DNA of 64,000 bases from Sphingomonas sp. (lineage in GTDB: Bacteria > Pseudomonadota > Alphaproteobacteria > Sphingomonadales > Sphingomonadaceae): assembly GCF_019749955.1 (NCBI RefSeq), contig NZ_JAIEPC010000043.1, positions 1-64,000 on the forward strand, given 5' to 3'. Made by a program: the position numbers and the translations under genes. Position 1 is the first letter of the stretch, and every line of letters begins with the position of its first letter. The notes below the pieces were generated by a model. The model was not told the DNA's origin, did not search any database, and was given only the letters and a program-made list of their open reading frames with translations. Positions 53,405 through 62,520 of this stretch are shown here, piece by piece.

Positions 53405-53715
53405 GCTGGCTCCAAGCCGTCAAGCTCTGGCTGGTTGGCCAGACGCATCTCGCCAAGGATGCACTGCACATCTACGTCGCGCTCGGTTTGTTCTTCGGGT
53501 CGGCGCTGCTGTTCGGGTGGAAGCTGACGAGCTGGAAGCCGTGGGCCGTGGTGCTCGCGGCCGCGCTGCTGGGCGAGGCGTGGGACATTCGCGACCGGCT
53601 GGTGAGCGGGGTGGCGCTCGACCTGTGGGGCGATTGGCATGACGTGTGGAACACGATGTTCTGGCCGAGCGTCATCCTGCTGCTTGCGCGGCGAACGACG
53701 CTGCTCAAGCGTTGA
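53401..53715 (+). CDS. Hypothetical small membrane protein
   Basis: A 104-aa protein with about three hydrophobic segments (IYVALGLFFGSALLFGW, PWAVVLAAALLGEAWDI and FWPSVILLLA). It starts at GTG 53401 overlapping the transporter stop (GTGA), so the pair is co-translated. No family assigned; several small sphingomonad membrane proteins have this general look. Confidence 0.7.
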   Translation: MSWLQAVKLWLVGQTHLAKDALHIYVALGLFFGSALLFGWKLTSWKPWAVVLAAALLGEAWDIRDRLVSGVALDLWGDWHDVWNTMFWPSVILLLARRTTLLKR

Positions 53716-53719
53716 CAGT

Positions 53720-53733
53720 TTGATCGGCGTCAA
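53720..53733. promoter_or_regulatory. FNR/FixK-type box
   Basis: TTGATCGGCGTCAA differs from the FNR consensus TTGAT-N4-ATCAA at one position. It is centred about 64 bases before ATG 53791, with a TAGAA-like -10 at 53756, the spacing of a class II activated promoter. An Fnr-like regulator with the matching ExxSR recognition helix is encoded 440 bases away. Confidence 0.6.
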
Positions 53734-53790
53734 AGCGGCTGCGCATCGCTCGACGTAGAAGGCGGCATCACCTGATGAGGGAGCGATGCC

Positions 53791-54222
53791 ATGACTGCTC
53801 ATTTTCCCGCCCACCATTTCGCCGTTGCACAACCAGCGGTCGCAAGAGCGCCTGCCGGGATCGGCCACAACCGCCCCGCGCCGCATGTTTTCGACCTGCA
53901 CCCGATGCTGCATGTCGCGGTGTTCGGCGGCTTCTTTGTTTATCTGGGCATTATGTGGAGCGCCTTTGCCGATCCTGGCCTCGCGATTCCGTTCGTCATT
54001 TTCGCCTTCTTCATCGCCGCCTTCTTCGTGGTCCCAGCGATATGGGCGTGGATGGCGCCCGCAGCGGGTGCGCGCGAGAGCTGGGCCGATTTCCTGCGCG
54101 AGGGGATGGATACCGGCAGCGGTCGGCTGAGCGCGGGGTCTGCCATTGCGCAAGTGATGATCATGCCCGCGATGCTGATCCTTTGGGGTCTGGCAGTCGC
54201 GGTGATCCGGGCGACGGTCTGA
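53791..54222 (+). CDS. Hypothetical membrane protein behind an FNR-type box
   Basis: A 143-aa protein. The first ~35 residues are polar with several His (AHFPAHHFAVA, GIGHNRPAPHVF); three hydrophobic helices follow (VAVFGGFFVYLGIMW, AIPFVIFAFFIAAFFVVPAIWAW and QVMIMPAMLILWGLAVAVI). No enzyme motif is seen. The upstream FNR-type site suggests expression at low oxygen. It is convergent with the Fnr-like gene, only six bases apart. Confidence 0.72.
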   Translation: MTAHFPAHHFAVAQPAVARAPAGIGHNRPAPHVFDLHPMLHVAVFGGFFVYLGIMWSAFADPGLAIPFVIFAFFIAAFFVVPAIWAWMAPAAGARESWADFLREGMDTGSGRLSAGSAIAQVMIMPAMLILWGLAVAVIRATV

Positions 54223-54228
54223 CCGGGT

Positions 54229-54924
54229 TCAGGCGGCAGCGTCGCGCAGATCGTTGAGGCGCACGAGGCGAATGCCGCGTGCGCCTTCGCGCGCGATGAT
54301 GCCATCGGCTTCGAGTGCGGTGAGCTGGCGGCTGACCGTTTCGATCGTCAGGCCGAGCAACGTCGCGATTTCGCCGCGCGTCAGCGGCAGATCGAGCAGC
54401 AGGCCGTCGGCCGGGGCTCCCTCGCAGCTCCCTTGCGCGAAGATCAGCAACAGGCCGGCCAGTCGCGCCCGGGCGTCGCGCCGCCCGATGAGGTCGATCA
54501 GGTCATGCGCGCTGGCGAGCTGTTCGCTGGTGGCGCGCAGCACGCGCTGCATGAAGCCGGGGTGGTGGCCCATCTCACGCTCGATCAGCTCGCGCGGGAA
54601 CAGGCAGAGCTCGCAATCGGTGATCGCGGTCGCGCTGCTGTCAATCTCGGTTGCAAACAACCGGGCGAGGAATCCGGCCGGATGGAGCAGGGCGACGGTG
54701 CGTTCGGTGCCATTAGCGTCGAAGCGCGATAGCTTGAGCACGCCGCTGACGAGCGTGGCGCACGCGATCGACTCATCGCCCGCCGCGAACACCGTTTCCC
54801 CGCGCCGATAGCGTTTGCGGCGTCCGAGCCGGGCCAGGTCGCGCCGCTCGGCATCGCCAAGCCCCGCGCACACGGCGATATCGCGGACCGGGCAGTCGTC
54901 GCAGCCGAGCGGATCATGGGCCAT
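54229..54924 (-). CDS. Fnr-like transcriptional regulator (Crp/Fnr family)
   Basis: A 231-aa Crp/Fnr regulator. The N-terminus has cysteines 8, 11 and 19 (CDDCPVRDIAVC) and a later pair, C104 and C107; together they could hold an oxygen-sensitive [4Fe-4S] cluster as in FNR, although the spacing differs from E. coli. A cyclic-nucleotide-like beta-roll occupies about 30-130. The DNA-recognition helix reads TIETVSRQL, whose E..SR set is that of FNR proteins recognising TTGAT. The ATG shares a base with the purQ stop (TGATG), so it can be translated from the purine operon transcript. Confidence 0.88.
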   Translation of the reverse strand: MAHDPLGCDDCPVRDIAVCAGLGDAERRDLARLGRRKRYRRGETVFAAGDESIACATLVSGVLKLSRFDANGTERTVALLHPAGFLARLFATEIDSSATAITDCELCLFPRELIEREMGHHPGFMQRVLRATSEQLASAHDLIDLIGRRDARARLAGLLLIFAQGSCEGAPADGLLLDLPLTRGEIATLLGLTIETVSRQLTALEADGIIAREGARGIRLVRLNDLRDAAA

Positions 54925-55592
54925 CAGGCGCCCACCGTCTCCAGCAGCCCTTCGAACAGCCGCCGTCCGTCGTCACCGCCATGCGCGGCTTCGATCCGAC
55001 GTTCGGGGTGCGGCATCATGCCGAGCACATTGCCGCTCGCGTTGAGCACCCCCGCAATCTGCCGCGCCGAGCCATTCACGGCTTCGCCATAGCGGAAAGC
55101 GACGCGGCCTTCGCTTTCGAGCCGGTCGAGCGTCTCGGCGTCGGCGGTGTAGTTGCCGTCGTGGTGGGCGACGGGCACGATGATCCGCTCGCCCGCGCTA
55201 TAGCGGCTGGTGAAGGCGCTTTGGGCATTGTCGACGGTGAGCGCGACATCGCGGCAGACAAAATCCAGGCCTTCGTTGCGCATGAGTGCACCGGGCAGCA
55301 GCCCGATTTCGGTCAGCACCTGAAAGCCATTGCAGACACCCAGCACCGGCACGCCAGCCTCCGCCGCCGCGATGATGGCGGGAATGATCGCCGAGCGCGC
55401 CGCAATCGCGCCGCAGCGGAGGTAATCGCCATAGGAGAAACCGCCGGGGAGTGCGATCAGGCCGATATTGTTGGGCAGCGCGGTATCGCCGTGCCACACC
55501 ATCACCGGCTTGGTGCCCGTCACGGCGTCGAGCGCCACCGCCATGTCGCGGTCGCAGTTCGATCCGGGAAAGACGATGACGGCGGCTTTCAT
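54924..55592 (-). CDS. purQ: Phosphoribosylformylglycinamidine synthase subunit PurQ
   Basis: A 222-aa glutaminase subunit of FGAM synthase in purine synthesis, releasing ammonia from glutamine. It opens [17 protein letters not shown], has the nucleophile Cys in GVCNGFQVL and the His-Glu pair in MMPHPERR. The start overlaps the purS stop by four bases (ATGA), and the stop overlaps the Fnr-like gene. The PurL subunit is not in the window. Confidence 0.96.
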   Translation of the reverse strand: MKAAVIVFPGSNCDRDMAVALDAVTGTKPVMVWHGDTALPNNIGLIALPGGFSYGDYLRCGAIAARSAIIPAIIAAAEAGVPVLGVCNGFQVLTEIGLLPGALMRNEGLDFVCRDVALTVDNAQSAFTSRYSAGERIIVPVAHHDGNYTADAETLDRLESEGRVAFRYGEAVNGSARQIAGVLNASGNVLGMMPHPERRIEAAHGGDDGRRLFEGLLETVGA

Positions 55593-55819
55593 GCGCGCTC
55601 GATCCGGTAATTTTCGATCACGGTATTGGCGAGCAGCTTGCGGCACATCTCGTCGATCGCCGCGTCGCTGGTGTCGTCGGCGACATCGAGTTCGAACAGC
55701 TTGCCCGCGCGCACATCGTTGATGCCCGCAAAGCCCAGACCGTCGAGCGCCTTGTGGATCGCGCGGCCTTGCGGGTCGAGCACGCCGGGCTTCAGGGTCA
55801 CCACGATCCGCAATTTCAT
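55589..55819 (-). CDS. purS: Phosphoribosylformylglycinamidine synthase subunit PurS
   Basis: A 76-aa small subunit that bridges PurQ and PurL in the FGAM synthase complex. The sequence [24 protein letters not shown] and the C-terminal [13 protein letters not shown] are typical. ATG 55819, behind GGGGAGT, is preferred to the GTG one codon upstream. purS, purQ and the fnr-like gene form one overlapping unit. Confidence 0.94.
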   Translation of the reverse strand: MKLRIVVTLKPGVLDPQGRAIHKALDGLGFAGINDVRAGKLFELDVADDTSDAAIDEMCRKLLANTVIENYRIERA

Positions 55820-55961
55820 CACTTACTCCCCGGTAACGCATGTCTGCTATGCCTAGGCGCTCGGCTCGCCGCAACCTTCATCACTTGTTTACGTCTGGGG
55901 CACAGGCTCCGAATTGGGCAGCGCGGGGGCGCGATGCCGCGTAATCAGAGGAATGCGGGAT

Positions 55962-56111
55962 ATGGCCGGGCTGGCAATGGTGATGTTCATCGCGCTCTTC
56001 GCCTTTGGCGGCGAGTATTTCGGCTGGGGCGACCATGGCGGGCAAATCCAGCTCGCGCTGTTCTGCTGCTTCATCTTCGGCATCATCTGCGGGCTGAAGG
56101 TGAAGGGCTAA
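55962..56111 (+). CDS. Small hypothetical membrane protein
   Basis: A 49-aa protein with two hydrophobic helices (AGLAMVMFIALFAFGGEYFG and LALFCCFIFGIICGL) and a basic end. I chose ATG 55962 since AGAGGA lies about nine bases before it; ATG 55953 sits directly on the same ribosome site. It lies between the divergent purS and convergent purC genes. Function unknown. Confidence 0.6.
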   Translation: MAGLAMVMFIALFAFGGEYFGWGDHGGQIQLALFCCFIFGIICGLKVKG

Positions 56112-56129
56112 CCCCACCGGCGGCGCGGG

Positions 56130-56909
56130 TTATTTGCCGCGCCGCTTGCGATGGCTTTCGAGGTCGAGCACCGCATTCTCGGCGCCTTCGGGCAGCAGGC
56201 CGAGGCGACGCGCCACTTCCTGATAGGCCTCTACCTCACCGCCAAGGTCGCGCCGGAAGCGGTCCTTGTCGAGCTTCTCGCCCGACTCCATGTCCCACAA
56301 GCGGCAGCAATCGGGGCTGATCTCGTCGGCGAGGATGATCCGCGAATAATCATTGTCCCAGATGCGGCCGAATTCGAGCTTGAAGTCGACCAGCCGAATG
56401 CCGATCCCGGCGAACAGCCCGCACAGAAAATCATTCACCCGGATCGCCAGATCGGCGATGTCGTGCATCTCTTCCTGGCTCGCCCAGCCAAACGCGGCGA
56501 TATGTTCGTCGGTGATCATCGGATCGCCGAGCTCGTCGCTTTTATAGGCATATTCGATGATCGTGCGCGGGAGTTGGGTGCCTTCCTCGATCCCAAGGCG
56601 CTTCGATAGCGATCCGGCGGCGACATTGCGCACCATGACTTCGATCGGCACGATTTCGACCTGGCGAATGAGTTGTTCGCGCATGTTCAGACGACGGATG
56701 AAGTGCGTCGGCACGCCGATCAGCGCCAGCAGCGTGAAGATATGCTCCGAAATCCGGTTGTTGAGCACGCCCTTGCCGCTGATCGTGCCCTTTTTCTGGG
56801 CGTTGAACGCGGTCGCATCATCCTTGAAATATTGGATCAGCGTGCCCGGTTCGGGGCCTTCGTACAGGATCTTGGCCTTGCCTTCGTAGATTTGGCGGCG
56901 GCGAGCCAT
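56130..56909 (-). CDS. purC: Phosphoribosylaminoimidazole-succinocarboxamide synthase
   Basis: A 259-aa SAICAR synthetase that ligates aspartate to CAIR in purine synthesis. It begins [25 protein letters not shown]-like and has [18 protein letters not shown] and [10 protein letters not shown], both family signatures. It lies upstream of purS and purQ on the same strand, separated by the small membrane protein gene on the other strand. Confidence 0.96.
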   Translation of the reverse strand: MARRRQIYEGKAKILYEGPEPGTLIQYFKDDATAFNAQKKGTISGKGVLNNRISEHIFTLLALIGVPTHFIRRLNMREQLIRQVEIVPIEVMVRNVAAGSLSKRLGIEEGTQLPRTIIEYAYKSDELGDPMITDEHIAAFGWASQEEMHDIADLAIRVNDFLCGLFAGIGIRLVDFKLEFGRIWDNDYSRIILADEISPDCCRLWDMESGEKLDKDRFRRDLGGEVEAYQEVARRLGLLPEGAENAVLDLESHRKRRGK

Positions 56910-57031
56910 CGGCGGAGACTTTCACAAATAACGTGCCCCGGCTGCGCGACCAACGGGCATCGCGCAAGAACCGGGGCGGGAACGACTGCTATACCGGATG
57001 GCGCGCGCTGGCGCAACGCGCGAGCGGGCGC

Positions 57032-58261
57032 TCAGGTGACGGCGTGGCGAGCTGCGTATTGCGGGTCGCGATAAGCGCCGGTGGCGAGCAGGTCGGCAAG
57101 GATCGCACTCGCGCGCACGACATCCTCGAAGCCCAGGTAGAGCGGCGTCAGGCCGAGCCGGAGGATGTCGGGCGCGCGAAAATCGCCAATCACGCCGTGC
57201 GCGATGAGGGCCTGGCAGAGCGGATAGGCTTGCGGGTGACGAAACGAGATGTGCGAGCCGCGCTGCGCTGGATCGCGGGGGGACACGCATTCGAGGCCGA
57301 GCGCATCGCCGATTGCGGCGAAGGTGTCGAACAGGGCGGCGCTTTTGGCGGCGATGAGGGCGGGGTCGGCTTCGAGCATCAGGTCGACGCCGACCTCCAG
57401 CGCGGCGAGCGACAGCACCGGCGGTGTGCCCGCGAGCCAGCGCTTGATGCCCGGGGCGGGGGCATAGCCATCGGCGAAATCAAAGGGGGCCGCATGGCCC
57501 ATCCAGCCCGAAACCGGATTAACGAGGGCGGCTTGGTGACGCGCGGCAACGAAGAGATAGGCCGGCGCGCCGGGGCCGCCGTTCAAATACTTATAGCCGC
57601 AGCCGACCGCGAGATCGGCGTTCGCACCGTTCAGATCGGCCGGCACCGCGCCCGCGCTATGGCTCAAATCCCAGAGTGCCAGCGCGCCGACTTCATGCGC
57701 CCGCGCGGTCCAGGCGGCCATGTCGAAACGTTCTGCGGTCTTGTAGTGGACATGGGTGAGCATCAGCACCGCGACTTTATCGTCGAGCGCTTCGGCGAGT
57801 TGGTCGCGGGGGACGACGCGCAGGGTCGCGCCGGGGATGCCCGCGACGACGCCCTCAGCGATGTGCAGGTCGGTCGGGAAATTGCCTGCCTCGCTCAGGA
57901 TGACGCGGCGGTCGGGATTGGCGCGAAGGGCCGCCGTCAGCAGCTTGAACAAATTGACCGACGTCGAATCGGCGACCGCGACTTCGCCGGGGGCCGCGCC
58001 GATCAGCCGGGCGATCTTGTCGCCGATGCGAAGCGGCGCCTCGATCCAGCCTTCGTTCCAACTGCGGATCAGACGCTCGCCCCATTGCCGCGTCGTCAGA
58101 TCGGCGACCGCCGCCGCCGTCGCCTTGGGCAGCGCGCCGAGCGAGTTGCCGTCGAGGTAGATCACGCCTTCGGGCAGGTCGAACCGCTGGCGAAAGCCGC
58201 GCAACGGATCGGCGGCGTCGCGCGCGCGGGCTTCGTCGAGCGTCATCGTCGATATCGTCAT
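57032..58261 (-). CDS. kynU: Kynureninase
   Basis: A 409-aa PLP enzyme that cleaves kynurenine to anthranilate and alanine in tryptophan breakdown. It has IYLDGNSLGALPKA near the start, LWDLSHSAGAVP for the PLP-pyridine Asp, and the Schiff-base Lys in GCGYKYLNGGPGAPA. The length is normal for the family. Its first four bases overlap the end of the upstream alpha/beta hydrolase gene, so the two are translationally coupled. Confidence 0.95.
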   Translation of the reverse strand: MTISTMTLDEARARDAADPLRGFRQRFDLPEGVIYLDGNSLGALPKATAAAVADLTTRQWGERLIRSWNEGWIEAPLRIGDKIARLIGAAPGEVAVADSTSVNLFKLLTAALRANPDRRVILSEAGNFPTDLHIAEGVVAGIPGATLRVVPRDQLAEALDDKVAVLMLTHVHYKTAERFDMAAWTARAHEVGALALWDLSHSAGAVPADLNGANADLAVGCGYKYLNGGPGAPAYLFVAARHQAALVNPVSGWMGHAAPFDFADGYAPAPGIKRWLAGTPPVLSLAALEVGVDLMLEADPALIAAKSAALFDTFAAIGDALGLECVSPRDPAQRGSHISFRHPQAYPLCQALIAHGVIGDFRAPDILRLGLTPLYLGFEDVVRASAILADLLATGAYRDPQYAARHAVT

Positions 58262-59142
58262 TGGGCAAAAGCCGCGTCGATCAGCGCGACGGTCTTTGCC
58301 CAGGCGGCGCTATCGGGCGCGATCAGTTCGACATGGCCCGTGGCGGCGACGCGGTGGAGCGCGACCCGATCGCCCTTGGCGCGCGCTTGGGCTTCGTAGC
58401 CGGTGCCGAGGCGCATCGGGATGATCCGGTCATTCTCGCCATTGACGAGGTCCTGCGGCACGCCGAGTGGCAGCAGGCGCGGCACCGAGGTGTCGGCGAA
58501 CACATCGGCGTGTGTTGGTGAGGGGGAACCGGTGAGCCGCGCGACGACCTCGGTGCCGCAGCCATTGTCGGGGCTGGCAGCGGTCGCCTCGAGATCGGGC
58601 AGCCCGCCCAGGCTGATCACATACGCGATGGGCAGCGGCTTTGGTGCGTGCAGCACACTTCCCTTCGGCAGTCGCGCGCGCCCTGCAAGCCACAGCGCGA
58701 GATGCCCGCCCGCCGAATGGCCGACCGCGACGACCTTGGTCAGATCGAGTTGGTAGCGCGCGGCGGCATCTCGCAAGGCATCGGTGGCGGCGCTCGCATC
58801 CGCGAAAGTCCCCGGATAGCCGCCACCTGGCCGATCGACACCGCGATAATCGATGTTCCACACCGCATAGCCGCGACTGCGAAGGTCGTTCGCGATCCAG
58901 TTCATCAAGCTGCGGTCGGCAATCTCGGTCTGCCAGCAGCCGCCGTGCACCATCAAAACGGTCTTGTGCTTGCCGGGAGTCCGGGGCAGCCAAAGGTCGA
59001 CCTTTTGATGAGGATCAGCGCCATAGCTGATCGTCGCATCGGGCGCGGGGCGGGGGCGGCCGGTGAGGTCGGGCCAGGTCAGCAGTTTCGGATCGGCCAT
59101 CGCGGTGAACACCAGTAGCAGGGCAAGGAGAAGGGGTCGCAT
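58258..59142 (-). CDS. Exported alpha/beta hydrolase, kynurenine formamidase-like
   Basis: A 294-aa esterase/lipase-fold enzyme. The HGG oxyanion motif (VHGGCWQ) and the nucleophile elbow GHSAGGHLALW are clear, with a late His in GHVELI. The HGGxW pattern and coupling to kynU suggest N-formylkynurenine hydrolysis, the step before kynureninase. However, the N-terminus MRPLLLALLLVFTAMADP looks like a signal peptide, which would place it in the periplasm, unlike a usual cytosolic formamidase. It could instead be a general exported carboxylesterase. Confidence 0.75.
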   Translation of the reverse strand: MRPLLLALLLVFTAMADPKLLTWPDLTGRPRPAPDATISYGADPHQKVDLWLPRTPGKHKTVLMVHGGCWQTEIADRSLMNWIANDLRSRGYAVWNIDYRGVDRPGGGYPGTFADASAATDALRDAAARYQLDLTKVVAVGHSAGGHLALWLAGRARLPKGSVLHAPKPLPIAYVISLGGLPDLEATAASPDNGCGTEVVARLTGSPSPTHADVFADTSVPRLLPLGVPQDLVNGENDRIIPMRLGTGYEAQARAKGDRVALHRVAATGHVELIAPDSAAWAKTVALIDAAFAQ

Positions 59143-59177
59143 CGCGCAACCCTATCCGCTTGCAGGCCGCCCGCCAA

Positions 59178-60029
59178 TCACTCGGGCACGAACCGCTTGC
59201 GCACCCGCCGCCAGATCCACCAGCCCGCCAGCGCCAGTAGCGCCCATGGCAGGCCGCCCGCGAGCACAATCGTGAGCAGGCTCATCGCGGCGAGGAAGCT
59301 CTGCTGGCCGAGTGACAGCCCGACCGCGATCGGGGAATCGGCGTCGAAGCCCGCGAAACTGTCGGTGGTGCCATAGTCGAAATGCATCGGCGTCGTGGCG
59401 AGGCTTGCCTGTTGCGCGCCCTTGTTCGCGGCATTGGCGTTAAGCGATTGGCGGATGGCGTCAGCCTGTTCTTGCAGGGTGACGCGCTCGCGCGCCTTGG
59501 GCGGCAGCTTGGCGAGTTGCGCTTCAATCCGGTCGAGATCGGCGCGTTGGCGGGCGCTTTCCTGATCGATCGCCTTGATCGCGCCGCCGGCATCGGTGCC
59601 GGTGATGTCGACCGAGCCGAGCTTGCCGCCCGCCTTGACGACGGTGTCGATGCCGGTGGCGCCGAATTTGCGCGCGATGCCAGGGTCGAGCTTGAAATCG
59701 AGGCTCGCGGTGATGTCACGCGCGCCGCGCCCGATGGCGTAGTGCATGCCGGTGATGCGGCACCGCGCGATGCCAAGCGCTTCGCACGCCTGCGCATGCG
59801 CTTCCTGCGTGCTCGAAATCCGCGCGGCGGGGATGCGGAAATCATAGGCGTAGCGGAAGGCGACACCCGGGGCGGCGGTCAGCGAAATGCCCGGGCCGCG
59901 CGCGTCCAAGCTCCCGCTCGCGGCGGACTCGGTGGTCATCGCATCGCCCGCCGGGGCGTCACGCCCGCCGTCGCTTTTGGCGCATCCCGCCAGCATCAGC
60001 GCCACGATCACTACTGCCTTGCCACGCAT
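59178..60029 (-). CDS. DUF4349-like lipoprotein with C-terminal membrane helix
   Basis: A 283-aa envelope protein. It starts MRGKAVVIVALMLAGCAKSD, a lipoprotein signal with Cys in LAGC. The middle resembles DUF4349: a beta region (ITASLDFKLDPG) and a coiled coil (RADLDRIEAQLAKLPPKARE). A C-terminal transmembrane helix (GGLPWALLALAGWWIW) is followed by basic residues. Lipid anchor plus membrane helix suggests it spans or tethers the periplasmic face. Function unknown; it is divergent from parC. Confidence 0.75.
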   Translation of the reverse strand: MRGKAVVIVALMLAGCAKSDGGRDAPAGDAMTTESAASGSLDARGPGISLTAAPGVAFRYAYDFRIPAARISSTQEAHAQACEALGIARCRITGMHYAIGRGARDITASLDFKLDPGIARKFGATGIDTVVKAGGKLGSVDITGTDAGGAIKAIDQESARQRADLDRIEAQLAKLPPKARERVTLQEQADAIRQSLNANAANKGAQQASLATTPMHFDYGTTDSFAGFDADSPIAVGLSLGQQSFLAAMSLLTIVLAGGLPWALLALAGWWIWRRVRKRFVPE

Positions 60030-60199
60030 CTCGCTCTCCCGTTCGCTTGCCTCGTTGGACGGCGATCATTTATCCCATCAATATACTATAGTAAAGAGGG
60101 GCGCCGCAATTCGGACACAGTGCGATCCGCATTCGTTCGCATCGGCCGGCGTGCGTGAAGGCTTGGCCTTGGGGCAGTGTCGCTGCTACGGCTGCCGCG

Positions 60200-62455
60200 A
60201 TGACCACCGACACGATCGATCCGCCCGCAACCCCCGACGATATCCCCGGCCAGTCCGACACGCCGTTCGATACTGCGCTGTCCGAGCGCTATCTGGTCTA
60301 TGCCTTGTCGACGATCACGGCGCGCTCGCTCCCCGATGTCCGCGACGGGTTGAAGCCGGTGCATCGCCGCTTGCTCTGGGCGATGCGGCTGCTGAAGCTC
60401 GACCCGAGCCAAGGCTATAAGAAATGCGCGCGCGTCGTCGGTGACGTGATCGGCAAATATCACCCGCACGGCGATCAGTCGGTTTATGACGCGATGGTGC
60501 GGCTCGCCCAGGATTTTGCGCTGCGCTATCCGCTGGTCGACGGGCAGGGCAATTTCGGCAATATCGACGGCGATAATGCCGCTGCCTATCGCTACACCGA
60601 AGCGCGGCTAACACAGGTTGCGATCGATCTGATGGACGGCATCGATGACGATGGCGCCGATCTGAAGCCGACTTACAACGGCGAGGAGGAAGAGCCCGAG
60701 CTGTTTCCGGGGCTGTTCCCCAATCTGCTCGCCAATGGCGCGAGCGGGATCGCGGTCGGCATGGCGACGAGCATCCCGCCGCACAATGCCGCCGAGCTGA
60801 TCGATGCGGCAGTGGCGTTGATCGACGATCCCGAGGCCGATCCGCTGAACTTCGTCCAAGGTCCCGATTTCCCGACCGGCGGGCTGGTGGTCGACAGCCC
60901 TACGGCGATCGCCGAAACCTATGCCACCGGGCGCGGGTCGTTCCGGGTGCGCGCGCGCTGGCAGATCGAGGATCAGGGGCGCGGCACGTGGCGGATTATC
61001 GTCACCGAAATGCCTTATGGCGTGCAGAAGGGAAAGCTGATCGAGGCGATTGCCGCGATCATCAACGACAAGAAGCTGCCGATCTTGGCGGACGTCAACG
61101 ACGAATCCGACAGCGAAATCCGCCTCGTCATCGAACCGCGCAGCCGCACGGTCGATCCCGATGTGCTGATGGAAAGCCTGTTCAAGCTGTGCGATCTTGA
61201 AGTCCGGGTGCCGCTCAACTTGAACGTGCTCGATGCGCAGCGCACCCCGCGCGTGATGAGCCTGAAACAGGCTTTGCAAGCCTGGATCGACCACCAGTTC
61301 ATCGTGCTCCAGCGGCGCACCGGCTATCGGCTCGGCAAGATCGCCGACCGGATTGAGCTGCTCGACGGCTATATCATCGCCTTCCTCAACCTCGACCGCG
61401 TGATCGAAATCATCCGCACCGAGGATGAACCCAAGCCGGTGATGATCGCCGAATTTGCGCTCACCGACCGGCAGGCCGAAGCAATCCTCAACATGCGGTT
61501 GCGCCAGTTGCGGCGGCTCGAGGAAATGGAGCTGCGGCGCGAACGCGATGCGCTGAACGAAGAGCGCGGCGGGCTCGAGGCGCTGCTGGCGTCGGACAAG
61601 CTCCAGAAGAAGCGGATGAAGGCCGATCTGGCAGTGATCGGCAAACGCTATGGCCGGGACACCAAGCTCGGTGCGCGCCGCACGACGATTGCCGAGGCGG
61701 CACCGGCGCGCGACATTCCGCTGGAGGCGATGATCGACCGTGAGCCGATCACCGTCATCCTGTCGCAGCGCGGCTGGATCCGCGCGATGAAGGGGCATAT
61801 CGAGCTTGGCTCACCCGATGCGTTGAAATTCAAGGAAGGCGACGGCCCCGCCTTCGCCTTCCACGCGCAGACCACCGACAAGCTGTTGTTGGCGGCGGAG
61901 ACGGGGCGCTTCTACACGCTCGGCGCCGACAAATTGCCCGGCGGGCGCGGTTTTGGTGAACCGGTGCGGCTGATGATCGACCTCGACGGCGATGCGGCGA
62001 TCATCGACCTGTTCCCGGCGAGCCGCAGTGCCCGCGTGCTGCTGGCGGCAAGCGACGGGCGCGGCTTCGTGGCGCAGGCGAGCGATCTGATCGCCGAGAC
62101 GCGCAAGGGCAAGACGGTGATGACACCGCGTATTGGCGCCAAGCTGCACCGCGTGCGGGCGATCGGCGACGATGCCGATTATGTCGCGGTGATGGGCGAC
62201 AATCGCAAGATGCTGGTGTTTCCGCTGAACGAACTGCCCGAAATGGCGCGCGGGCAGGGGGTGCAGCTCCAGCGCTACCGCGATGGCGGGCTCAGCGACG
62301 TCACCGGCTTCGTCTTTGCCACGGGCCTGAGCTGGGCAATGGGCGGCGACAGCGGGCGCACGCGGACCGAGAGCGATCTCGGTCCGTGGCGTGCGGCGCG
62401 CGGCGCGGCCGGGCGATTGCCGCCCACGGGCTTCCCGCGCGACAATCGCTTCTGA
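60200..62455 (+). CDS. parC: DNA topoisomerase IV subunit A
   Basis: A 751-aa type IIA topoisomerase subunit that decatenates chromosomes with ParE. The N-terminal breakage-reunion domain has [11 protein letters not shown], then [17 protein letters not shown], the quinolone-binding helix, and the catalytic Tyr132 in [10 protein letters not shown] coiled coil lies near 430-500, and the C-terminal domain forms the blades of a ParC-type propeller. The position equal to E. coli Ser80 is Gln93. I chose ATG 60200, since the codons back to 60155 show no family similarity. Confidence 0.94.
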   Translation: MTTDTIDPPATPDDIPGQSDTPFDTALSERYLVYALSTITARSLPDVRDGLKPVHRRLLWAMRLLKLDPSQGYKKCARVVGDVIGKYHPHGDQSVYDAMVRLAQDFALRYPLVDGQGNFGNIDGDNAAAYRYTEARLTQVAIDLMDGIDDDGADLKPTYNGEEEEPELFPGLFPNLLANGASGIAVGMATSIPPHNAAELIDAAVALIDDPEADPLNFVQGPDFPTGGLVVDSPTAIAETYATGRGSFRVRARWQIEDQGRGTWRIIVTEMPYGVQKGKLIEAIAAIINDKKLPILADVNDESDSEIRLVIEPRSRTVDPDVLMESLFKLCDLEVRVPLNLNVLDAQRTPRVMSLKQALQAWIDHQFIVLQRRTGYRLGKIADRIELLDGYIIAFLNLDRVIEIIRTEDEPKPVMIAEFALTDRQAEAILNMRLRQLRRLEEMELRRERDALNEERGGLEALLASDKLQKKRMKADLAVIGKRYGRDTKLGARRTTIAEAAPARDIPLEAMIDREPITVILSQRGWIRAMKGHIELGSPDALKFKEGDGPAFAFHAQTTDKLLLAAETGRFYTLGADKLPGGRGFGEPVRLMIDLDGDAAIIDLFPASRSARVLLAASDGRGFVAQASDLIAETRKGKTVMTPRIGAKLHRVRAIGDDADYVAVMGDNRKMLVFPLNELPEMARGQGVQLQRYRDGGLSDVTGFVFATGLSWAMGGDSGRTRTESDLGPWRAARGAAGRLPPTGFPRDNRF

Positions 62456-62520
62456 CGCCGCGACGGCAGAGCGATCGAGCTTCAGAGCACTTTAACTTAA
62501 TTGAATTAGCACGCGTTACG

